From Oryzobacter telluris (GTDB lineage Bacteria > Actinomycetota > Actinomycetes > Actinomycetales > Dermatophilaceae), in the NCBI RefSeq assembly GCF_043099285.1, contig NZ_CP170723.1, positions 1,116,001 through 1,180,000 of the forward strand: 64,000 bases of DNA, given 5' to 3'. Both the position numbers and the translations under genes were made by a program. Positions 16,851 through 23,837 of the stretch are shown here, piece by piece (the stretch's first letter is position 1; each line of letters begins with the position of its first letter). Below the pieces are notes generated by a model. That model saw nothing but the letters and a program-made list of their open reading frames with translations. It had not been told where the DNA came from and ran no database searches.

Positions 16851-18592
16851 CAGTCCTCCCCTCGGACGACGACGGAACGGTAGGTGCTGGAGCGGCGCAT
16901 CAGCTCGCGGTGCGAGCCGCGGTCGGTGGCCCGGCCGCCCTCGACGAGGACGACCTCGTCGGCGTGGTCGAGCAGCAGCGGGCTTGCGGTGACGACGACG
17001 GTGGTGCGGCCCTTGCGGTGGTGGGCCAGCCGCTCGGCGATGCGCGCCTCGGTGTGGGCATCGACCGCGCTCGTGGGCTCGACGAGGACGAGCACGTCGG
17101 CCTCGCGCAGGAGGGAGCGGGCCAGGGCGAGCCGCTGGCGCTGGCCACCGGAGAGCGACCGGCCCCGCTCCTCGACCTCGCCGTCGAGCCCGCCGTCGAT
17201 GGTGACGAGCACGTCGTCGGCGTCGGCCACCTGGAGGGCGGCGCGTCGGGCGTCGTCGTCCGGGCCGCCGAGCTCGGTGCGGACCGGGCCGCTGAACAGG
17301 CGCGGGTCGGGCTGGGCGACGACCACGTGCTCGCGCACGACGCGCACGGGCAGGTCGTCGAGGGCGACGTCGCCCCACGTGACGCCGTGCTCGCCCGGGG
17401 CGGTGCGGCCCAGGCGCGCGGCGACGGCCGCGGTCTCCTCGGGCCGCATGCTGACGAGCGCGGTGAGGCGGCCGGGCACGACCTCGACGCCCGAGGCGGG
17501 GTCGACCATCGTCGCGGCGTCGACGAGGCGCTCGACCTGGAGGCGCAGGGCGGGGTCGGTCGCCGCCTCGTCGAGCGTGTGGTCGGGCTCCACGGCGAGG
17601 ATGCGTGCGATGCGGCGGGCCGCGACGCGCGTGGAGATGAGCTTGTCGGCGAACTCGACCGCGGTCTGCAGCGGCCGGGTGAGGAAGGCCGTGTACCCGT
17701 AGAACGCGACGAGCTGGCCGGGCGAGATCTCGCCGGTGACGGCCAGGCGGGCCCCGATCGCCGTGACGACGAGCACGAAGACCCCGGGCAGGAGGACCTG
17801 CGCGGCGTCGAGGGTCGCCTGGGTGCCGGCGACGCGCACCCCGGCGAGGCGCACGGCCTCCGACTGCAGGCGGTAGCGGGCGAGGAAGGCGTCCTCACCG
17901 CCGATGCCGCGCAGCACGCGCAGGCCCGCGACCGTGTCGGCGCCGAGGGCGGTGAGCTTGCCGGCCTGCTCGCGCTGGGCGCTCTGGCGGCGCTGGAGCG
18001 GCTTCATGACGAAGGCCAGGCTCGCCACGAGGAGGGGGCCGCCGATGAGCATGATGAGGCCGAGCGTCAGCGACCCGCGCAGCAGGATGACCGCGACGAC
18101 GACGAACGAGACGACGGCGCCCATGAAGCGGGCGAAGACGTCGAAGGTGTGGCCCATCCGGCCGAAGTCGCTCGTGAAGCTGGCCAGCACCTCGCCCGCG
18201 GGCATCTCCCGCGTGAGGGCGGGGCCGGTGCGGCGCACCGCGCGGTCGACGAGGACTCCGGACCGGAATGCCGCGACGAGCCAGTTCTGCACCGCGAACC
18301 AGTGCCGGCCGTTGCCGGTGGCCGCAGAGACCAAACCCAGCCCGACGACCGCGAGCGACCAGGTGACGAGGGCGCCCGCGTCGCGCTCGACGATGCCGGC
18401 GTCGACGGCGCGCCCGATGGCCGCGGGGATGAGGGCGGTGGCGAGCATCCACGGGATGCCGCAGGCCGCCCCGGCGAGGAGCGTGCGCCACTGGCGGCGC
18501 GCGAGCCACACGAGGAGGCGGTCGGCATCGGCCGGTGCGTCCTCGTGGGGGTCGACGCCGTAACGCCAGGCTGGTCGGGTGGGCACGGTCAT
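16850..18592 (-). CDS. ABC exporter half-transporter with degenerate ATP site
   Basis: 580 residues: six-helix membrane domain, then an NBD. Seen: where Walker A should be (about residues 370-390) the sequence reads RLTALVSMRPEETAAV, with no GxxGxGK[ST]. Walker B reads VLVLVEPTSAVD, with Val in place of the Mg-binding Asp. The H-loop reads VVTASPLLLDHAD, without the usual His. The signature SLSGGQRQRLALARS (about 478) is intact. A TAGCGT -10-like hexamer lies only 2 nt before the ATG at 18592, so translation may instead begin at GTG two codons later (18586). Coupled to the next half-transporter. Confidence 0.88.
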   Translation of the reverse strand: MTVPTRPAWRYGVDPHEDAPADADRLLVWLARRQWRTLLAGAACGIPWMLATALIPAAIGRAVDAGIVERDAGALVTWSLAVVGLGLVSAATGNGRHWFAVQNWLVAAFRSGVLVDRAVRRTGPALTREMPAGEVLASFTSDFGRMGHTFDVFARFMGAVVSFVVVAVILLRGSLTLGLIMLIGGPLLVASLAFVMKPLQRRQSAQREQAGKLTALGADTVAGLRVLRGIGGEDAFLARYRLQSEAVRLAGVRVAGTQATLDAAQVLLPGVFVLVVTAIGARLAVTGEISPGQLVAFYGYTAFLTRPLQTAVEFADKLISTRVAARRIARILAVEPDHTLDEAATDPALRLQVERLVDAATMVDPASGVEVVPGRLTALVSMRPEETAAVAARLGRTAPGEHGVTWGDVALDDLPVRVVREHVVVAQPDPRLFSGPVRTELGGPDDDARRAALQVADADDVLVTIDGGLDGEVEERGRSLSGGQRQRLALARSLLREADVLVLVEPTSAVDAHTEARIAERLAHHRKGRTTVVVTASPLLLDHADEVVLVEGGRATDRGSHRELMRRSSTYRSVVVRGED

Positions 18593-18690
18593 CAACGCTA
18601 CGTCCCCCCAACCGACGTCGGCCACCGAGTTTCCGTGGCGTTGCCGGGGTTCGTGAATCAGGCTGTCGGACAGGGGTTCTCGGGTGTCGA

Positions 18691-19173
18691 TCAGGAGGCT
18701 GGTTCTTCGACGACCCAGGCGTCGCCCACGGCGATGTCGCCGGACTCCAGCACGCGCAGGATCGTGCCGGCCCGGTCGTGCAGGGCGCGGGCCGCCCCGG
18801 GGGCGATCTCGTCGTCGAGGATGCGGCACGGCGCGGCCTTGCGGACCACCTCGAGCAGGGCGCCGCCGACGCGCACGCGGGTGCCCGGGCGGGTCGGGAC
18901 CGCGCCGTGGCTGAGGGTGAGGTTGCGCCGGGTGCGGTCGTCGGGGACGGGGGAGCCGAGCCGCTCGGCAGCCTGCGCGAGCTCGGTGGCCGACTGCGCG
19001 CTCACGTGGCGGTGGCGGGTGCCGTGGTACCGGTCGCCGACGAGCCCGGCGCCCGCCTCGGCGTGGACCGACTCGGTGGGGCGCATCGGCAGACGGCGTC
19101 CCTTGGCCACGTGGATCGCCACGACGACGGGTGGGTCGTCCGTGCCCGGGGTCGAGTCCGCGGAAGCCGTCAC
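18691..19173 (-). CDS. MOSC domain protein
   Basis: 160 residues. Seen: VVAIHVAKGRRLPMRP, AGLVGDRYHGTRHRHVSAQS, RRNLTLSH and a single cysteine in RKAAPCRIL, in the order of MOSC domains. These bind or transfer sulphur with the molybdenum-cofactor system or detoxify electrophiles (YiiM-like). Start is GTG at 19173; a GAGGAT hexamer sits 6 nt upstream. It diverges from the SURF1 gene. About 98 bp separate its end from the ABC operon. The substrate is unknown. Confidence 0.82.
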   Translation of the reverse strand: MTASADSTPGTDDPPVVVAIHVAKGRRLPMRPTESVHAEAGAGLVGDRYHGTRHRHVSAQSATELAQAAERLGSPVPDDRTRRNLTLSHGAVPTRPGTRVRVGGALLEVVRKAAPCRILDDEIAPGAARALHDRAGTILRVLESGDIAVGDAWVVEEPAS

Positions 19174-19277
19174 GGGTCCATCCTCCCCGCCGTGAGTGCG
19201 GACGTGGTCGTCGGGGCAGCCACTTCCGCACTCGCGGCCGGAGAGCGGGCGGGGAGGGGGGTCGCAGGTGGGTCACG

Positions 19278-19283
19278 TAGCCT
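19278..19283 (+). promoter_or_regulatory. -10 hexamer TAGCCT for the SURF1 gene (leaderless)
   Basis: TAGCCT ends 6 nt before the GTG at 19290. Confidence 0.5.
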
Positions 19284-19289
19284 CGGGGG

Positions 19290-20084
19290 GTGCTGCGGAC
19301 CGCCCTGAGACCGAGGTTCCTCGGCCTGCTCGGGCTCGTCCTCGTCGTGGGGGCGGCGTTCGTCCAGCTCGGCCGGTGGCAGCTCGGCGTCGCGGAGTCC
19401 ACGGCGCACCGCGAGGCGCTCGAACAGGCCCGCGCGCGTACGCCCGTCGCCCTGACCTCCGTCCTGCGCCCGCACGAGCGCTTCCGCGGCGAGCTGTCGT
19501 CGCGTCCGGTGACCGCGCAGGGGCGGTACGCCGAGGGCCAGGTCGTCGTCCCCGACCGCCGGCTCGACGGCCGCAGCGGCGCGTGGGTCGTCACGCCCTT
19601 CGTCGTCGAGGGGAGCGGCGGCACGATCGCCGTCCTGCGCGGGTTCGTCGACGACGCCGCGACCCCGGGCGCCCCGCCGTCGGGCACGCTCACCATCACC
19701 GGCGGCCTGGCCCCGGGCGAGTCGCCGAGCCGGGTGCCGGTCGGGCCGGGGGAGCTCGCCTCGGTCGACCTCTCGGTCCTCGTCAACACCTGGTCAGGGG
19801 ACCTCTACAACGGCTTCGTCTTCCTCGAGTCGGAGGACCCGGCGTCCGGCGCCCAGCTCGCGAAGGTGCCCACGCCCATCGGCGACACGGGGATCCGCTG
19901 GCGCAACGCGGCCTACGCCGTGCAGTGGTGGATCTTCGCGGGGTTCGCGCTCTGGCTCTGGTGGCGCATGGTCCGCGAGGAGGCGCAGCGCGAGGCCGCC
20001 GCCGACGGTGCCGTGCCGCCCGCGGGGGCCGACGCCCAGCGGCCCGTCGCGGCGGGGGAGAATGGTCCGCGTGACGACGCCTGA
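19290..20084 (+). CDS. SURF1 family protein
   Basis: 264 residues. SURF1/Shy1 proteins assist haem a insertion and assembly of cytochrome c oxidase. Seen: one N-terminal helix (about 9-28) ending LGRWQLG, the conserved GRWQ-type motif; a periplasmic domain with GRYAEGQVVVPDR and GAWVVTPF; and a second helix (about 211-229, AVQWWIFAGFALWLWW). Two helices flanking an outside domain are the family topology. The end is a low-complexity Ala/Pro tail. It overlaps the DUF3817 gene by 14 bp. No oxidase subunit is in the window. Confidence 0.88.
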   Translation: MLRTALRPRFLGLLGLVLVVGAAFVQLGRWQLGVAESTAHREALEQARARTPVALTSVLRPHERFRGELSSRPVTAQGRYAEGQVVVPDRRLDGRSGAWVVTPFVVEGSGGTIAVLRGFVDDAATPGAPPSGTLTITGGLAPGESPSRVPVGPGELASVDLSVLVNTWSGDLYNGFVFLESEDPASGAQLAKVPTPIGDTGIRWRNAAYAVQWWIFAGFALWLWWRMVREEAQREAAADGAVPPAGADAQRPVAAGENGPRDDA

Positions 20085-20472
20085 CCCCCGCACCGAGACC
20101 GCCGAGCCGGTCGAGCCCGGACCCGCCCTGCGCATCGACGACGTCGACGGCACCCGCACCCGGCTCACCTTCTTCAAGGTCATGGCCTTCGTCGTCGGCG
20201 TGGGCCTGCTGGTCCTCGTCGTGGAGATGGTGCTGTCGTACGTCTTCCTCCTCAAGGGCACCGACAACCCCCTGTACTGGTGGCCGCAGCCGCACGGCTT
20301 CATCTACATGGCCTACCTCGTGGCGACCGCGCTGCTCGGGTTCAAGGTCGGCTGGCCCCTGCCGAAGATGGTGCTCGTCATGCTCGCCGGCTGCGTGCCC
20401 TTCCTGTCGTTCTGGGTCGAGCGCCGCGTGGCGCGGGAGGTCGAGGACGGGCTCGCCGCCGCGCGCCAGTAG
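20071..20472 (+). CDS. DUF3817 membrane protein
   Basis: 133 residues, three predicted helices. Seen: TRLTFFKVMAFVVGVGLLVL, LKGTDNPLYWWPQPHGFIYM and LPKMVLVMLAGCVPFLSFW, followed by ERRVAREVE, the layout of the DUF3817/YdzA family of small integral membrane proteins. The GTG at 20071 is chosen because GGGGGAG sits about 10 nt upstream. The earlier ATG at 20062 is only 1 nt after that purine run. It lies between SURF1 and guaA. The function is unknown. Confidence 0.82.
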   Translation: MTTPDPRTETAEPVEPGPALRIDDVDGTRTRLTFFKVMAFVVGVGLLVLVVEMVLSYVFLLKGTDNPLYWWPQPHGFIYMAYLVATALLGFKVGWPLPKMVLVMLAGCVPFLSFWVERRVAREVEDGLAAARQ

Positions 20473-20475
20473 CCT
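20470..20475 (+). promoter_or_regulatory. -10 hexamer TAGCCT for guaA (leaderless)
   Basis: TAGCCT ends 7 nt before the guaA GTG at 20483. Its first three bases are also the stop codon of the DUF3817 gene. Confidence 0.5.
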
Positions 20476-20482
20476 TGGCCCC

Positions 20483-22117
20483 GTGAGCGACGCCCCCCTC
20501 CAGCCCACCGCACCCGAGCGCGACCAGCCCCACAGCGACCCGGTCCACCTCGCCGACCGTCCCGTCCTCGTCGTCGACTTCGGGGCCCAGTACGCGCAGC
20601 TGATCGCGCGCCGCGTGCGTGAGGCGAACTGCTTCAGCGAGGTCGTCCCCCACTCGATGCCCGTCGCCGAGATGCTCGCGAAGGACCCGGCCGCCATCAT
20701 CCTGTCGGGGGGTCCGTCGTCGGTGTACGAGGAGGGCGCGCCGTCCCTCGACCCCTCGCTCCTCGAGGCCGGGGTGCCGGTGTTCGGCATGTGCTACGGC
20801 TTCCAGGCGATGGCGCAGGCGCTCGGCGGCACGGTCGAGAAGACCGGCCTGTCCGAGTTCGGCGCCACCCCGGCGCGCATCTCCGACACCACCTCCACCC
20901 TGTTCAACGGCCAGCCCGACGAGCAGTCGGTGTGGATGAGCCACGGAGACTCCGTCTCGCAGGCGCCGGCCGGGATGACGGTGACCGCCACGACGTCCGG
21001 GGCGCCGGTCGCCGGGTTCGAGGACGACGAGCGCCACCTCTACGGCGTGCAGTGGCACCCCGAGGTGCTGCACTCGACCTTCGGCCAGCAGGTGCTCGAG
21101 AACTTCCTGATCCGCGGGGCCGGGCTCACGGGGGAGTGGACCGCGGCCAACGTCGTCGACGACCTCGTCGCCTCGGTGCGCGCCCAGATCGGCGAGGCCC
21201 GAGTCATCTGCGGGCTGTCCGGCGGGGTGGACTCCTCGGTGGCCGCGGCGCTGGTGCAGAAGGCCGTCGGCGACCAGCTGACCTGCGTGTTCGTCGACCA
21301 CGGGCTGCTGCGCTCGGGCGAGGCCGAGCAGGTCGAGAAGGACTTCGTCGCCGCGACCGGTGTCGACCTCGTCGTCGTCGACGCCAAGGACCGCTTCCTC
21401 TCCGCGCTCGCCGGGGTCAGCGACCCGGAGGAGAAGCGCAAGATCATCGGGCGAGAGTTCATCCGCGTCTTCGAGCAGGCCGCCCGCGACGTCGTCGGCT
21501 CGCACTCGGGCGCCGAGGACCACCCGGTCGAGTTCCTCGTCCAGGGCACGCTCTACCCCGACGTCGTCGAGTCGGGCGGCGGCACCGGTGCCGCGAACAT
21601 CAAGTCGCACCACAACGTCGGCGGGCTCCCCGACGACCTCCAGTTCAAGCTCGTCGAGCCGCTGCGGCTGCTCTTCAAGGACGAGGTGCGCCAGGTGGGT
21701 CTCGAGCTCGGCGTCCCCGAGGGCATCGTGTGGCGCCAGCCGTTCCCCGGCCCGGGGCTCGGCATCCGGATCGTCGGCGAGGTCACGGCCGAGAACCTCG
21801 ACATCCTGCGAGCCGCCGACGAGATCGCCCGCGAGGAGCTCACCGCCGCCGGCCTCGACCGCGACATCTGGCAGTGCCCGGTGGTGCTGCTGGCCGGCGT
21901 CCGCTCGGTCGGGGTCCAGGGTGACGGTCGCACCTACGGCCACCCGGTCGTCCTGCGTCCGGTGTCGTCGGAGGACGCGATGACCGCCGACTGGACACGC
22001 GTCCCCTACGACGTGCTCGCGAAGATCTCCACGCGCATCACCAACGAGGTGCGTGAGGTGAACCGGGTCGTCCTCGACGTCACGAGCAAGCCGCCGGGCA
22101 CCATCGAGTGGGAGTGA
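20483..22117 (+). CDS. guaA: GMP synthase (glutamine-hydrolysing)
   Basis: 544 residues. It makes GMP from XMP, ATP and glutamine in the cytosol, the last step of guanine nucleotide synthesis. Seen: the class I amidotransferase with GMCYGFQAMAQ (nucleophile Cys near residue 97) and QWHPEVLHS with the His/Glu pair. The ATP-pyrophosphatase loop GLSGGVDSSVAAALV lies near residue 243. The C-terminal dimer domain ends PPGTIEWE, the universal GuaA tail. Length is normal, with about 20 extra N-terminal residues. GTG start after a close -10 hexamer. Confidence 0.97.
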   Translation: MSDAPLQPTAPERDQPHSDPVHLADRPVLVVDFGAQYAQLIARRVREANCFSEVVPHSMPVAEMLAKDPAAIILSGGPSSVYEEGAPSLDPSLLEAGVPVFGMCYGFQAMAQALGGTVEKTGLSEFGATPARISDTTSTLFNGQPDEQSVWMSHGDSVSQAPAGMTVTATTSGAPVAGFEDDERHLYGVQWHPEVLHSTFGQQVLENFLIRGAGLTGEWTAANVVDDLVASVRAQIGEARVICGLSGGVDSSVAAALVQKAVGDQLTCVFVDHGLLRSGEAEQVEKDFVAATGVDLVVVDAKDRFLSALAGVSDPEEKRKIIGREFIRVFEQAARDVVGSHSGAEDHPVEFLVQGTLYPDVVESGGGTGAANIKSHHNVGGLPDDLQFKLVEPLRLLFKDEVRQVGLELGVPEGIVWRQPFPGPGLGIRIVGEVTAENLDILRAADEIAREELTAAGLDRDIWQCPVVLLAGVRSVGVQGDGRTYGHPVVLRPVSSEDAMTADWTRVPYDVLAKISTRITNEVREVNRVVLDVTSKPPGTIEWE

Positions 22118-22168
22118 CGGTCGGCACCCGCGCCTGACGCCGCCTCCCACGCGGTGCGACGGCGTGCT

Positions 22169-22258
22169 GCGTCATCCCCGTGACGGCGCAGGAGTCCCCG
22201 GATGGCGCAGGTGTACCTGCGTCATCGCAGGACCTCCGCGTCATCGATGGGATGACGC
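22169..22258. repeat. hairpin cluster with repeated GCGTCATC motif between convergent genes
   Basis: GCGTCATC occurs at 22169, 22219 and 22238, and its complement at 22251. Together they form two clear hairpins: 22201-22226 (12-bp arms, one G-T) and 22238-22258 (8-bp perfect arms, 5-nt loop), plus a weaker one near 22168-22191. The cluster fills most of the 157 bp between guaA and the opposite gene and probably ends transcription from both sides. Confidence 0.6.
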
Positions 22259-22274
22259 CCGAGCGCGAGTGACC

Positions 22275-22703
22275 CTAGGACAGGGCGGCGGCGACGATGG
22301 CCAGCACCGGGATGCCGAGCACCATCGCCAGCAGCAGCACCATGGCCCACACGCCCTTGCGCGGCTGCTTCTCGTGCCCGATGGAGCCCGTCGTGAACTG
22401 GTGCCACGGCACGGCGTAGAACACCGGGACCACCCCGCCGGGAGGCACGTCGACCTCGAGGCTCGCCTGCCCGTACTGCCGCATCCACTGCGTGTGCACG
22501 TCGACCCTGGTGCGCCCGGCCCACACCGGCACGTCCATCGTCCCGAAGCGGGCGTTGACCTTGTGCCCGCCCACGTGGACGGTCGGGACGAGCCCGGAGG
22601 TCATGGGGTTGCCCTGCAGGGTCAGGCGGATGGTGCCCTGCGGCGGTTGCGCCGGTCGGCCCTGCTGTCCCGGTGCCGGTCCCCCCGGCGTCACGTCGGT
22701 CAT
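22275..22703 (-). CDS. hypothetical protein, beta-rich with one C-terminal membrane helix
   Basis: 142 residues, not recognised beyond its pattern. Seen: a Pro/Gln/Gly-rich start, then IRLTLQGNP, VHVGGHKVNARFGTMDVPVWAG and ASLEVDVPPGGVVPVFYAVPW. These strands could form a small beta domain in the cytosol. A C-terminal helix follows (about 118-140, VWAMVLLLAMVLGIPVLAIVAA). ATG at 22703; a TATCGT -10-like hexamer ends 8 nt upstream. It converges with guaA and diverges from the hydrolase. Confidence 0.65.
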   Translation of the reverse strand: MTDVTPGGPAPGQQGRPAQPPQGTIRLTLQGNPMTSGLVPTVHVGGHKVNARFGTMDVPVWAGRTRVDVHTQWMRQYGQASLEVDVPPGGVVPVFYAVPWHQFTTGSIGHEKQPRKGVWAMVLLLAMVLGIPVLAIVAAALS

Positions 22704-22711
22704 GGCGCCAG

Positions 22712-22717
22712 ACGATA
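22712..22717 (-). promoter_or_regulatory. -10 hexamer TATCGT for the 22275-22703 gene
   Basis: On the minus strand TATCGT ends 8 nt before the ATG at 22703, leaving at most a 1-2 nt leader. Confidence 0.4.
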
Positions 22718-22798
22718 GCGGTGGGACGGGGTCGTCGACGGGGGATCGACGTGGCAGGCTGGCTCCCGCATACCCATCGGTAACCAAAGGCGGCGACC

Positions 22799-23728
22799 AT
22801 GCAGAGCAGCACGACCACCGTGACCGCGAGCGACGGGACGGGTCTCCACACCCACCGCTGGCTCCCCGACGGCGAGGCCAAGGCCGTCGTGCAGATCGCC
22901 CACGGGATGGCCGAGCACTCGGCCCGCTACGCCCGCCTCGCCGAGGCGCTCACCGCCGCCGGGTACGCCGTCTACGCCGACGACCACCGCGGCCACGGCG
23001 CCACCGCCAGCACGGCCGACCACGGCTACTTCGCCGACAAGGACGGCTGGGCCACCGTCGTCGGCGACCTGAGGGCGGTCACCCGCTTCGCCCAGGAGGA
23101 GCACCCCGGCCTCCCGGTCTTCCTCCTCGGCCACTCGATGGGGTCCTTCCTCACCCGCGCCTACGTCATCGAGGACAGCCGCGACCTCGCCGGCGTCGTG
23201 CTCTCCGGCACCGCCGGCGACCCCGGGCCGCTGGGCAAGGTCGGCATCGGCGTCGCCGCGGCCGAGTCGCGCCTGCGCGGCCGCCGGCACGTGAGCACGA
23301 TGCTCGACAAGCTGACCTTCGGCCAGTTCAACGCGGCCTACAAGCCGGCCCGCACCGACTTCGACTGGCTCTCGCGCGACGACGCCGAGGTCGACCTGTA
23401 CGTCGCCGACCCGCTGTGCGGCAACACCTTCACCAGCGGCTTCTTCAGCGACCTGTTCGGCGGGCTCCAGGGCATCAACGACAAGCGCCGCGTGGCGCGC
23501 GTCCGGCGCGACCTGCCCGTCCTCCTCATCGCCGGGGACCAGGACCCGGTCGGCGACAAGGGCAAGGGGCCGCGGGCCGTGCGCGAGCAGTACACGGCGG
23601 CCGGCGTCGGCGACGTCAGCCTCACGCTCTACCCGGGCGCCCGCCACGAGGTGTTCAACGAGACCAACCGCGACGAGGTGACGGCCGACGTCATCCGCTG
23701 GCTCGACGCGCACCTCCCCAGCGCCTGA
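22799..23728 (+). CDS. alpha/beta hydrolase, monoacylglycerol lipase-like
   Basis: 309 residues. Seen: GxSxG elbow GHSMGSFLTR (Ser near residue 120), an HGM oxyanion segment IAHGMAEHS with YAVYADDHRGHG typical of the monoacylglycerol-lipase/lysophospholipase branch. The acid and base are in AGDQDPVGD and YPGARHEVFNE. The enzyme probably cleaves monoacylglycerols or lysophospholipids; no signal peptide, so cytosolic. It precedes the asparagine synthetase fusion by 109 bp. Whether they share a transcript is not clear. Confidence 0.88.
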   Translation: MQSSTTTVTASDGTGLHTHRWLPDGEAKAVVQIAHGMAEHSARYARLAEALTAAGYAVYADDHRGHGATASTADHGYFADKDGWATVVGDLRAVTRFAQEEHPGLPVFLLGHSMGSFLTRAYVIEDSRDLAGVVLSGTAGDPGPLGKVGIGVAAAESRLRGRRHVSTMLDKLTFGQFNAAYKPARTDFDWLSRDDAEVDLYVADPLCGNTFTSGFFSDLFGGLQGINDKRRVARVRRDLPVLLIAGDQDPVGDKGKGPRAVREQYTAAGVGDVSLTLYPGARHEVFNETNRDEVTADVIRWLDAHLPSA

Positions 23729-23837
23729 GCGCCCGCGCGAATCGGCCTGACGCGGCATCCGTGGCAGGCTTGGACGACCGCGTCGGGCCACGAGCCGGAC
23801 CGGTGGACCGCCCCCGAGGACAGGACTGACCAGACGC

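Noticed and set aside
16850..18592. Treating the degenerate ABC half-transporter as a pseudogene
   Set aside because: The frame is intact, translationally coupled, and keeps LSGGQ and the membrane domain. The defects match the partner's in a complementary way, so decay is unlikely.
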